DNA from: Acidimicrobiia bacterium
Lineage (GTDB): Bacteria > Actinomycetota > Acidimicrobiia > Acidimicrobiales > MedAcidi-G1
NCBI GenBank assembly: GCA_015658775.1
Contig: DQOF01000143.1
Span: 1 to 48,875 of the forward strand
Direction: 5' to 3'
Length of the DNA stretch: 48,875 nucleotides
Position 1 is the stretch's first letter. Each line of letters begins with the position of its first letter. The notes under the pieces are model-generated. The model saw nothing but the letters and a program-made list of their open reading frames with translations, did no database searches and was not told the DNA's origin. The translations under genes were made by a program, and so were the position numbers. Below, piece after piece: positions 25,466 to 33,185 of this stretch.

Positions 25466-27003
25466 ACGAAAAGGCACGAGGTCGCCGCAGCGGCGGCCGC
25501 GCAGCACGACAGGCCGCGAGATCCTCGGTCGTCGTCGAGGCCGAGCCGTACCTGACCAGGACCATGGCGCCCGTGGAGATCGTCTCCGAGGAGGGCCTTG
25601 CACTGATCGAGCGCAACGCCGACACCATCCTCGAGGAGATCGGCATCGATTTTCGCGACTACCCGTCAGCCCTCGCGCTACTCGCCGACGCCGGCGCCGA
25701 CGTGGAAGGTGAGCGGGTGCGGTTCCCCCGCGGCATGTGCAGGGAGATCGTGCAGGCCACGGCGCCAGCCGTCTACACCCACCACGCCAGGAACCCGGCC
25801 AACAGCGTCCAGGTCGGCGGTGACGCCACCGTGTTCGTGCCGGCCTACGGCTCGCCGTTCGTCTTCGACCTGGACGAGGGTCGGCGCTACGCGACCATCG
25901 GAGACTTCGTGAACTTCGTGAAGTTGGCGTACGTCAGCCCTCACATGCACCTGTCGGGCGGAACGGTCGTCGAACCTGTCGACATCCCGGTGTCCAAGCG
26001 GCACCTCGACATGGTGTACTCCCACCTGAAGTACAGCGACAAGCCCTTCATGGGTTCGGTGACCGCGGCAGAGCGCGCGCAGGACTCGATCGACTTGGCC
26101 GGGCTGGCGTTCGGGGATGGGTTCGTAGCGCAGAACACCGTGATGACGAGCCTCATCAACGCCTCGTCGCCCATGGCGTGGGACGCCACGATGCTCGGCG
26201 CAGCCGAGGCCTACGCCCGCTCGATGCAGGCCACGATGCTCAGCCCGTTCATCCTGGCGGGTGCAATGGCGCCGGTGACCGTGGCCGGAGTGGCGACCCA
26301 GACCCTGGCCGAGGCCCTGGCAGGCATGACCTTCGTGCAGCTGGTCAACCCCGGCGCCCCAGTGGTGTTCGGGTCGTTCGCCAGTTCGATGTCGATGCAG
26401 ACCGGTGCGCCGACGTTCGGAACCCCCGAGCCGGCCCTTGTCCTGTACACAGTCGCCGCCCTGGCCCGGCGCCTGGGTGTGCCCTTCCGGTCGGGCGGCA
26501 ACCTCTGCGCCTCGAAGGTCCCCGATGCCCAGGCGGCGGCGGAGAGCATGGCGACCTTCATACCGGCGCTGATGGCGGGCGTGAACTTCATGCTCCACGC
26601 CGCCGGCTGGCTCGAGGGCGGCTTGGCCATGGGTTACGAGAAGTTCGTGATAGACGCCGACCAGTGCGGCCTCGCGTCCAGGTTCGTGGCGGGCGTTGAC
26701 CTCTCGGAGAACGGCCAGGCCATGGATGCGATACGCGAGGTCGGTCCCGGCCAGCACTTCCTCGGCACGGCGCACACCCTGGCCAACTTCGAGACTGCCT
26801 TCGCCCGCTCGGAGGTCGCCAACAACGACTCCTTCGAGCAGTGGGAGGAGGACGGCAGCCTCGACGCCGCTCAGCGGGCGAACGGCATCTGGAAGCAGAT
26901 GCTCGCCGACTACGAGGCGCCCGCCCTGGACGAGGCGGCCGACGAGGCCATGCTCGACTTCATGGAGCGCCGCAAGGCTGAACTCCCCGACACGTTCGCC
27001 TAG
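25462..27003 (+). CDS. MttB-family (non-pyrrolysine) quaternary amine methyltransferase, probable glycine betaine:corrinoid
   Basis: A 513-residue trimethylamine-methyltransferase superfamily protein of usual length. It starts with a basic segment (RRSGGRAARQAARSS) typical of the non-methanogen branch, then LLADAGADVEGERVRFP, GGTVVEPVDIPV, GAMAPVTVAGV, FGTPEPALVLYT and SGGNLCASKVPDAQAAAES. There is no in-frame TAG inside the gene, so it is the pyrrolysine-free type that includes MtgB, MtpB, MtcB and MtyB (glycine betaine, proline betaine, carnitine, butyrobetaine). It would demethylate its substrate onto the corrinoid protein encoded upstream. Glycine betaine is favoured because the carnitine trio makes it and a dimethylglycine-type dehydrogenase is nearby, but the substrate is not determined. 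Confidence 0.88.
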   Translation: MNEKARGRRSGGRAARQAARSSVVVEAEPYLTRTMAPVEIVSEEGLALIERNADTILEEIGIDFRDYPSALALLADAGADVEGERVRFPRGMCREIVQATAPAVYTHHARNPANSVQVGGDATVFVPAYGSPFVFDLDEGRRYATIGDFVNFVKLAYVSPHMHLSGGTVVEPVDIPVSKRHLDMVYSHLKYSDKPFMGSVTAAERAQDSIDLAGLAFGDGFVAQNTVMTSLINASSPMAWDATMLGAAEAYARSMQATMLSPFILAGAMAPVTVAGVATQTLAEALAGMTFVQLVNPGAPVVFGSFASSMSMQTGAPTFGTPEPALVLYTVAALARRLGVPFRSGGNLCASKVPDAQAAAESMATFIPALMAGVNFMLHAAGWLEGGLAMGYEKFVIDADQCGLASRFVAGVDLSENGQAMDAIREVGPGQHFLGTAHTLANFETAFARSEVANNDSFEQWEEDGSLDAAQRANGIWKQMLADYEAPALDEAADEAMLDFMERRKAELPDTFA

Positions 27004-27034
27004 GCCCCCGCAGCAGGCCCGCCGACCCGATTGA

Positions 27035-27135
27035 ATCCCACATCGCGGCCCCTCGTCCCGAACAATGGGAAATCCGGGTTGTCGGTAGTTAGGCTTCCGG
27101 CAGAGTTGCGCACGGGCGGTAGTCGGTTCCCACAA
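27035..27135 (+). promoter_or_regulatory. Upstream region of fhs with candidate promoter and TCCCAC-type sites
   Basis: The 158-base gap before fhs holds TAGGCT at 27090-27095 as a possible -10 box, with a weak TGGGAA near -35. Related operator half-sites occur: ATCCCACAT (27035-27043), CAATGGGAAA around 27064, and TTCCCACAA (27127-27135). GTCGGTAG and GGCTTCC around 27081-27098 match the corrinoid operon promoter. This suggests common control with that operon. Confidence 0.4.
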
Positions 27136-27161
27136 CCTCATACACAAGGAGTGCGAAAACG

Positions 27162-28859
27162 ATGGCGTTCCCGTCTGATTTGGAGATTGCCCGCGGTGCG
27201 GTTCTGCGTCCGTTGGCTGATATTGCGGCTGAGGCGGGTATTCCGTCTGAGTTCCTGGAGCCTTACGGGGTGGGGGTTGCCAAGGTCGGTCTGGGTGCGG
27301 TTGAGGCCATGTCTGGTCTTTCGAGGGCGAGGTATGTGGTGGTGTCGGCTATTACGCCGACTCCGCTGGGTGAGGGTAAGACGACGACGACTGTTGGTCT
27401 GGGGCAGGGGTTTGCGCATGTGGGGAAGCGGGCGACGATCTGTATCCGTCAGCCGTCGATGGGTCCGACGTTCGGGATCAAGGGTGGTGCGGCTGGTGGC
27501 GGGTATTCCCAGGTTGTGCCGATGGAGTTGTTCAATCTGCATCTGACTGGGGACATGCATGCGGTGACTGCTGCGCACAACATGTGTTCGGCGATGTTGG
27601 ATGCTCATTTGTTCCACGGCAACGGCCTGGGTCTGGATCTGCACAACATTTCGTGGCGTCGGGTGATGGATGTCAACGAGCGGGCGTTGCGCAACATCGT
27701 GGTGGGTCTGGGTGGTCGCCTGGACGGGGTGCCTCGTGAGACGGGGTTCGACATCACGGCGGCGTCCGAGGTGATGGCTGCTTTGTCGCTGTGCACGTCG
27801 CTTTCGGATCTGCGGGTTCGGATGGGTCGCATCGTTGTGGGTTACGACGGGGGTGGTTCGCCTGTGACTGCTGAGGATCTCGAGGTGGCCGGGGCGATGA
27901 CGGTGATACTCAAGGAGGCGATCAAGCCGAACCTGATGCAGACCCTGGAGGGGACTGCGGCTCTGGTGCATTGCGGGCCGTTCGGGAACATCGCTACGGG
28001 CAACTCGTCGATCATCGCCGATCAGATAGGCGTCCACTGCGGCGACTATCTGCTCACCGAGGCGGGGTTCGGCGCCGACATGGGTGCTGAGCGGTTCTTC
28101 AACATCAAGTGCCGTGTGTCGGGTCTGGCTCCGGACGCGGCGGTGTTGGTGGCGACGGTGAGGGGTCTCAAGGCGCATTCGGGCAGGCATCGCATCGTGG
28201 CTGGGCGGCCTCTGCCCGAGGCGTTGCTGGCCGAGAATCCCGACGAGGTGCACGAGGGGGGAGACAACCTGCGCAAGCAGTTGGAGAACATGGAGGTGCA
28301 CGGCGTGTCTGCGGTCGTGGCCGTCAACGTGTTCCCCGGCGATCACGAAGCCGACATCGCCGCCATCCATGAGATAGCAGCCGAGTACGGCGCCAGGGCC
28401 GCTGCGACGACGCATTTCACAGACGGCGGGGCGGGCGCCGCGGAGTTGGCCGACGCCGTGGCCGACGCGTGTGAGGAACCCAGCGACTTCAAGTTCCTGT
28501 ACCCCGACGACATGGGGTTGCGCGACAAGATCCGTGTCGTGGCCGACAAGGTGTACGGCGCCGACGGCGTCGACTTCTCGCCCCTGGCGGACAGGCAACT
28601 CGATTCCTACGAAGCCAACGGGTTCGGGCACCTGCCGGTGTGCATAGCCAAGACACACCTGTCGATCTCACACGACCCGGCACTCAAAGGCGCCCCGACG
28701 GGGTGGACGCTTCCCGTGCGCGAGGTACGCGCCTCGGTCGGAGCAGGGTTCGTGTACCCCATATGCGGAGACATGCGCACCATGCCCGGCCTGGGCAAGA
28801 CCCCCGCCGCAGCAGGCATCGACATCGACGCCGACGGCAACATCATCGGCCTCAGCTGA
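27162..28859 (+). CDS. fhs: Formate-tetrahydrofolate ligase
   Basis: A 565-residue formyl-THF synthetase interconverting formate, THF and ATP with 10-formyl-THF. Signature segments: TPTPLGEGKTTTTVGL-like ITPTPLGEGKTTT (ATP site), RQPSMGPTFGIKGGAAGGGYSQV, LTGDMHAVTAAHNM, FSCD-region LCTSLSDL, and CGDMRTMPGLGKTP at the end. In this setting it probably runs toward formate, making ATP, with the formate going to the formate dehydrogenase. AAGGAG precedes the ATG by 10 bases. Codon use is odd: the first two thirds use many GCT, GTT, ATT, TCT and GGT codons unlike all neighbours, while the last third (from roughly 28310) is GCC/GGC/ATC-rich like the rest of the window. Confidence 0.95.
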   Translation: MAFPSDLEIARGAVLRPLADIAAEAGIPSEFLEPYGVGVAKVGLGAVEAMSGLSRARYVVVSAITPTPLGEGKTTTTVGLGQGFAHVGKRATICIRQPSMGPTFGIKGGAAGGGYSQVVPMELFNLHLTGDMHAVTAAHNMCSAMLDAHLFHGNGLGLDLHNISWRRVMDVNERALRNIVVGLGGRLDGVPRETGFDITAASEVMAALSLCTSLSDLRVRMGRIVVGYDGGGSPVTAEDLEVAGAMTVILKEAIKPNLMQTLEGTAALVHCGPFGNIATGNSSIIADQIGVHCGDYLLTEAGFGADMGAERFFNIKCRVSGLAPDAAVLVATVRGLKAHSGRHRIVAGRPLPEALLAENPDEVHEGGDNLRKQLENMEVHGVSAVVAVNVFPGDHEADIAAIHEIAAEYGARAAATTHFTDGGAGAAELADAVADACEEPSDFKFLYPDDMGLRDKIRVVADKVYGADGVDFSPLADRQLDSYEANGFGHLPVCIAKTHLSISHDPALKGAPTGWTLPVREVRASVGAGFVYPICGDMRTMPGLGKTPAAAGIDIDADGNIIGLS

Positions 28860-28867
28860 CCAGACAC

Positions 28868-29764
28868 ATGCCCACCACCAACCACCCCAACGGCAGACGT
28901 CGGCCGTCCGTCCTCGCCAGGGGCGACAAGGCCGTCCACAGGCGACTCCTGGAGGGCATGACCTACGAGCTCATCCCGCTCAGGAACATCCACGACCAGT
29001 CGAAGTTCCTGCCGCCCGGAGCCACCATCTCGGTGACCTGCTCGCCCGCCAAGACGATCGACGACACGCTCGACCTCTGCGAGCAGTTCGGCGACGACGG
29101 ATTCACGACGATCCCCCACTTCGCAGCCCGCATGGTCGAGGGCGAGGACCACGTGGACCGGATCGCCGCACGGGTCGCCGGCCTCGGCATACGCAGGGTG
29201 TTCGTCATCGGTGGTGATGCCGACCCCCGGGGACCGTTCACAGACGCCGCAGGCTTCCTCCGGTCGTTCCTGGACCGGGGCCCCGACATCGACACGGTGG
29301 GCATCGGCTCGTATCCGGACGGCCACAGCACCATCCCGGAGCAGGCCCTCGTGGACGCCCTGCTGGAGAAGCAGGAGATGATCGCCGCCGCCGGCCTGGA
29401 GGGCTACATGTCCACCCAGATGTGCTTCGACGCCGGGACGATCGGCGAATGGCTTGCCCTGCGACGCTCCGCAGGCGTGACCCTGCCATGCCATCTCGGC
29501 GTGCCGGGCGCGGTAGACCGGACCAAGTTGCTCACCATCTCCATCCGACTGGGCATCGGCCACTCGGCCAGGTACCTGAAGAAGAACAGGACATCGGTAA
29601 TCCGCCTCCTGTCCCCCGGCGGGTTCAACCCCAACAAGCTCATCGCACCGCTGTCCAGGCGGGCCGACGACCTCGACATCGCCGGCCTCCACTGCTTCAC
29701 CTTCAATGCGGTGGACACCACCGAGGACTGGCGACAGAAGAGCCTGCGCGACCTGAAGCGCTGA
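28868..29764 (+). CDS. metF: Methylenetetrahydrofolate reductase family protein
   Basis: A 298-residue MTHFR-fold protein: YELIPLRNI, the Cys-containing VTCSPAKTIDDTLDL, TTIPHFAARMVEG, VFVIGGDADPRGPF, GIGSYPDGH and FNPNKL near the end. It should interconvert 5-methyl-THF and 5,10-methylene-THF; next to a methyltransferase that makes 5-methyl-THF, the oxidative direction is likely. ATG 28868 lies eight bases after the fhs stop with no strong ribosome site, fitting translational coupling. Methylene-THF from here and from the FAD-GcvT enzyme would meet at FolD, which is not in the window. Confidence 0.85.
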   Translation: MPTTNHPNGRRRPSVLARGDKAVHRRLLEGMTYELIPLRNIHDQSKFLPPGATISVTCSPAKTIDDTLDLCEQFGDDGFTTIPHFAARMVEGEDHVDRIAARVAGLGIRRVFVIGGDADPRGPFTDAAGFLRSFLDRGPDIDTVGIGSYPDGHSTIPEQALVDALLEKQEMIAAAGLEGYMSTQMCFDAGTIGEWLALRRSAGVTLPCHLGVPGAVDRTKLLTISIRLGIGHSARYLKKNRTSVIRLLSPGGFNPNKLIAPLSRRADDLDIAGLHCFTFNAVDTTEDWRQKSLRDLKR

Positions 29765-29825
29765 CCGGCTACGGGCCGAGCGACCCGGACAGCGCAGTTG
29801 GCCTCCCGGCCGGAGGTCCGACAGG

Positions 29826-31952
29826 ATGGCCTGCGTGCCAGACCAGTTCCAGCACCTGCTGTCGCCCGGACGGATCGGATCCGTCGCGATACGGAACCGG
29901 ATAGTCCTGCCTGCCATGGACCAGAACAACTGCGACGACGGCCTCGTCACCGACCGGACGATCGCCCACTACGAGGCCAGGGCACGTGGCGGCGCCGGCC
30001 TGCTCATCCTGGAGACCTCTGCAGTCGCCTATCCGTACGGCTCCACCTCCCGGCACCAACCCGCCCTGTCCCACGATGGGGTGGTCGACGGCCTGCGCCG
30101 TCTGGCCGACGCCGTGCACGCCCACGGAGCGCGCATGGTCGTCCAAGCCTGCCACCACGGGAAGGTGTCCAGCCTCGACACCGCCGAGGGGAGGCCTGTG
30201 CTCGTGCCCTCGGTGCCTATTCCGCCGATCGACCGGCAGGCGATGCTGCTGGACACGACCGTGGACGAGCTCATGGCGATGGCCACGATGACCGGTGGGA
30301 AGTTCCCAGAGCACGAGGAGGCATCGGTAGAGAGGCTGGAACGGGTGGTGTCCTGCTTCACCGACGCAGCAGCCCGGATCCAGGCAGCCGGCATGGACGG
30401 CATCGAGGTACACGCGGCCCACGGCTACCTCATCTCGACCTTCCTGTCACCTGCATGGAATCGACGGACCGACGCCTACGGAGGCACGACCGTGGGCCGG
30501 GCGAAGCTGCTGGTCGACGTGGTGGCCTCCATCCGGAAGCGCTGCGGACCCGACTTCGCACTCATCGTCCGACTGGACGGCAACGAGTACGGCGTGCAGG
30601 ACGGCACGACGCCGGAGCTGGCCGCCGAATACGCACGCCTGGCCGTCGCCGCAGGCGCCGACGCCATCCACGTCTCCGCCCACTCCTCAGCCGGAAGCGG
30701 GGTCGGCTTCACCGACGGTCCGCTGCCGTGGCAGTCCTGCCAGTACGAGGGGTTCGCCCGGACCGTGAAGGCAGCCGTGGACGTGCCCGTCATCGCGGTG
30801 GGTCGGATCCAGCCGGCCGACGCAGAGCGGATCATCGGCAGCGGCGGCAGCGACTTCGTGTCGATGGGCCGACAGTTGCTGGCCGACCCGGACATGGCCG
30901 CGCGCCTCACCGTGGGACGGCCCGACCTCGTCCGCCCGTGCATCAACTGCTTTGTCTGCGTAGCCCAGAACTTCTGGAACGGGAGGCCGGTCTGCGCTGT
31001 CAACGCACAGCTCGGCAGCGACCTCCCCGAACCGGAGACTGCCGACAGGCAGCGTCACCTGGTGGTCGTCGGCGGCGGACCAGCGGGCCTGGAGTGCGCC
31101 CGGACCGCTGCCGGCCGGGGCCATCGGGTCACCCTTCTGGAGAAGGAGTCCAGGCTCGGCGGCACAGCCTGGTTCTCCTCGCTCACCACACCCCTCAACG
31201 GCGATCTGGTCAGCTATCTGGAGGCATCGCTCCACGAACTGGGCGTGGACGTCCGCTGCGGCGTGACCGCCGACGAGGCGACCGTCGCCGACCTAGAGCC
31301 GGACGTCCTGGTGGTTGCCACGGGTGCCAGGCGGATCCGACCCGACGTGCCCGGGTCCGACATGCCGCATGTGCTCTCGGGAGACGACCTGAGGTCGCTG
31401 CTCACGGGTGGGGGCAACCGGGAAGAACGGACACCGGGTCCGGGTACACGGATCCTGTTGGCCGCGGGCCGGGCCCTGGGGCTGACGTCGGACATGGGCA
31501 GGATCCGTTCGCTGTCACGCATCTGGATGCCGGTGGGGCGATCGGTCGTGGTCATCGGCGGTGGCCTCGTAGGCACCGAGCTGGCCGAGTTCCTGGCCGA
31601 GAGGGGGCGGTCGGTGACCGTGTTGGAGGAGGGGCAGGACCTGGCGCCCGAGATGGCCCACCCCCGGCGGTGGCGGGCGCTGCACGAGGCACGACGACAC
31701 GGTGTCGCGTTCCACACCGGTGCCGTTCCCACCTCGATCACCGAGCGTCGTGTCACGTACAGGGTCGGCACGGTCGACCACGAGGTGGCTGCCGACACGG
31801 TGCTCCTCGCGGCAGGAGTACACACCGACCGCTCGCTCGCCGAACGGCTCCGCGGAACGTGTGGCGAAATTCATGTGATCGGCGACGCCGACAAGGTCGG
31901 CTACATCGAGGGCGCGGTACGGTCCGGCCACCTCGTCGGACGGACGATCTGA
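29826..31952 (+). CDS. Old Yellow Enzyme-type FMN/[4Fe-4S]/FAD oxidoreductase (2,4-dienoyl-CoA reductase/TMADH family)
   Basis: A 708-residue three-part flavoprotein. Residues about 10-350 form an FMN-binding TIM barrel (LPAMDQNN, ACHHGK, HAAHGYLISTFLSP with the active-site Tyr, GRIQPADAE). The [4Fe-4S] ligands follow in CINCFVCV with a later Cys (RPVCAVN). The C-terminal half has two nucleotide-binding folds (VVGGGPAGLECA and VIGGGLVGTELAEF). The family includes 2,4-dienoyl-CoA reductase, trimethylamine and histamine dehydrogenases and reductases of unknown role. A demethylase or an enoate or pyrimidine reductase function is possible, but none is shown by sequence. GGAGG lies 9 bases before the ATG. 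It is followed 15 bases later by a P450. Confidence 0.82.
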   Translation: MACVPDQFQHLLSPGRIGSVAIRNRIVLPAMDQNNCDDGLVTDRTIAHYEARARGGAGLLILETSAVAYPYGSTSRHQPALSHDGVVDGLRRLADAVHAHGARMVVQACHHGKVSSLDTAEGRPVLVPSVPIPPIDRQAMLLDTTVDELMAMATMTGGKFPEHEEASVERLERVVSCFTDAAARIQAAGMDGIEVHAAHGYLISTFLSPAWNRRTDAYGGTTVGRAKLLVDVVASIRKRCGPDFALIVRLDGNEYGVQDGTTPELAAEYARLAVAAGADAIHVSAHSSAGSGVGFTDGPLPWQSCQYEGFARTVKAAVDVPVIAVGRIQPADAERIIGSGGSDFVSMGRQLLADPDMAARLTVGRPDLVRPCINCFVCVAQNFWNGRPVCAVNAQLGSDLPEPETADRQRHLVVVGGGPAGLECARTAAGRGHRVTLLEKESRLGGTAWFSSLTTPLNGDLVSYLEASLHELGVDVRCGVTADEATVADLEPDVLVVATGARRIRPDVPGSDMPHVLSGDDLRSLLTGGGNREERTPGPGTRILLAAGRALGLTSDMGRIRSLSRIWMPVGRSVVVIGGGLVGTELAEFLAERGRSVTVLEEGQDLAPEMAHPRRWRALHEARRHGVAFHTGAVPTSITERRVTYRVGTVDHEVAADTVLLAAGVHTDRSLAERLRGTCGEIHVIGDADKVGYIEGAVRSGHLVGRTI

Positions 31953-31967
31953 CCGGGAAGGCCCGAC

Positions 31968-33185
31968 ATGCCAACAGACGCACCATCCTGGAACCCGTTC
32001 GACCCGGAGTTCCTCATAGACCCGTACCCCCACTATGCGCGCCTCCGCGAGGAGGATCCCGTCCACCGCACACCGCTGGGCCCGCTCATCGTCACCCGCT
32101 ACGACGACGCCAACCAGGTGCTGCGCGACCCGACCACCTCGGTCCGGCGCTTCGAGACCCACGAGGAGGCCCCCGTGCACATGCGGGAACTCCAGCAGCG
32201 GAGAGAGGAGAGGCCGCCGTCGATCCTGGGCCTGGACCCACCCGACCACACGAGGCTCCGCAGGCTGGTCCAGCGCACGTTCACTCCCCGTGCCATCGGG
32301 CGCATGCGCGAGCAGACCGTGTCGATCGTTGAGTCTCTGCTCGACGACCTGTCCGGTCGGGACCGGATCGACCTGATAGCCGACTATGCATTCGTGGTCC
32401 CGTTCACGGTGATCCACAGAATGCTCGGGCTGCCCGACGCCGACATGGCAAAGGTGCGCGAATGGTCAGGGGCCCTCACCCAGACACTCGAACCATTCCT
32501 CAGCCCCGAGCAGGTGGCCGCAGCCATGCACGCAGGCGAGAAGATGGACACCTACCTGACCGACGCAATCGAGTGGAAGAGGCACCGGCCCGGCGAAGAC
32601 CTCCTCACGGCCCTCACAGAGGCCGAGGAGGAGGGAGACCGGCTGGACAGCGGCGAGTTGCTCTCGATGGTCTCGCTCCTGTTCATCGCCGGCCACGAAA
32701 CCACCGTCAACCTGATCGGGAACGGAACCCACGCCCTGCTGCGCCACCCCGAGCAGATGGAACTGGTCAGGAGCGGCCTCTCGGACGACGAGACCATGAC
32801 CGACGAGTTGCTCCGCTATGACAGCCCCGTGCAGACCTCGGGCCGGCGGCTGACCAGGGACACCGTCATAGGCGGAGTCGAGGTAGCCGCGGACGAGATG
32901 GTCCTGACGGCGCTCGGCAGCGCCAACCGGGACCCTGCCTTCTGGGGCGACGCCGCGGACACCCTCGATGTCACCAGGGCCGGCGCGGCGCGACACCTCT
33001 CGTTCGGCAGCGGGGTCCACCACTGCCTCGGCGCCGCCCTGGCACGCATGGAGGGCGAGATCGGAATCACCCGACTTGTCCGCAGGTTCCCCGACCTGGC
33101 CCTGGCCGACGAGCCGACCTACAACGCCAGGATCATCCTCCGCGGCCGCGAGACCTTCCCGCTCATCCTGGGCTCGGCGGCCTGA
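31968..33185 (+). CDS. Cytochrome P450
   Basis: A 405-residue soluble bacterial P450. It has the DPPDHTRLRRLV-type N-terminal segment (LDPPDHTRLRRLVQR), the I-helix oxygen-activation motif GHETTVN, the ExxR-region segment near DELLRYDSPVQ, and the haem-binding FGSGVHHCLG with Cys353 as axial ligand. The substrate is unknown. It needs a ferredoxin and reductase encoded elsewhere, unless the Fe-S flavoprotein immediately upstream serves. GGGAAGG precedes the ATG. Its last 23 bases overlap the end of the convergent MFS gene. Confidence 0.92.
   Translation: MPTDAPSWNPFDPEFLIDPYPHYARLREEDPVHRTPLGPLIVTRYDDANQVLRDPTTSVRRFETHEEAPVHMRELQQRREERPPSILGLDPPDHTRLRRLVQRTFTPRAIGRMREQTVSIVESLLDDLSGRDRIDLIADYAFVVPFTVIHRMLGLPDADMAKVREWSGALTQTLEPFLSPEQVAAAMHAGEKMDTYLTDAIEWKRHRPGEDLLTALTEAEEEGDRLDSGELLSMVSLLFIAGHETTVNLIGNGTHALLRHPEQMELVRSGLSDDETMTDELLRYDSPVQTSGRRLTRDTVIGGVEVAADEMVLTALGSANRDPAFWGDAADTLDVTRAGAARHLSFGSGVHHCLGAALARMEGEIGITRLVRRFPDLALADEPTYNARIILRGRETFPLILGSAA

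Noticed and set aside
27001-27546. Possible pyrrolysine read-through: the MttB-like gene ends in TAG and the frame stays open for about 540 bases
   Set aside because: The protein is already full length at the TAG, pyrrolysine lies internally in true Pyl-MttB, and the open stretch runs over fhs in another frame with no MttB-like sequence.
29798-32332. An 844-codon plus-strand ORF overlapping the Old Yellow Enzyme and P450 genes
   Set aside because: Arg/Pro/Gly-rich out-of-frame translation of two well-supported genes.
33163-33185. Tail-to-tail overlap of the P450 and MFS genes as a regulatory antisense arrangement
   Set aside because: A 23-base convergent overlap is common in compact genomes and nothing else in the sequence supports a regulatory role.
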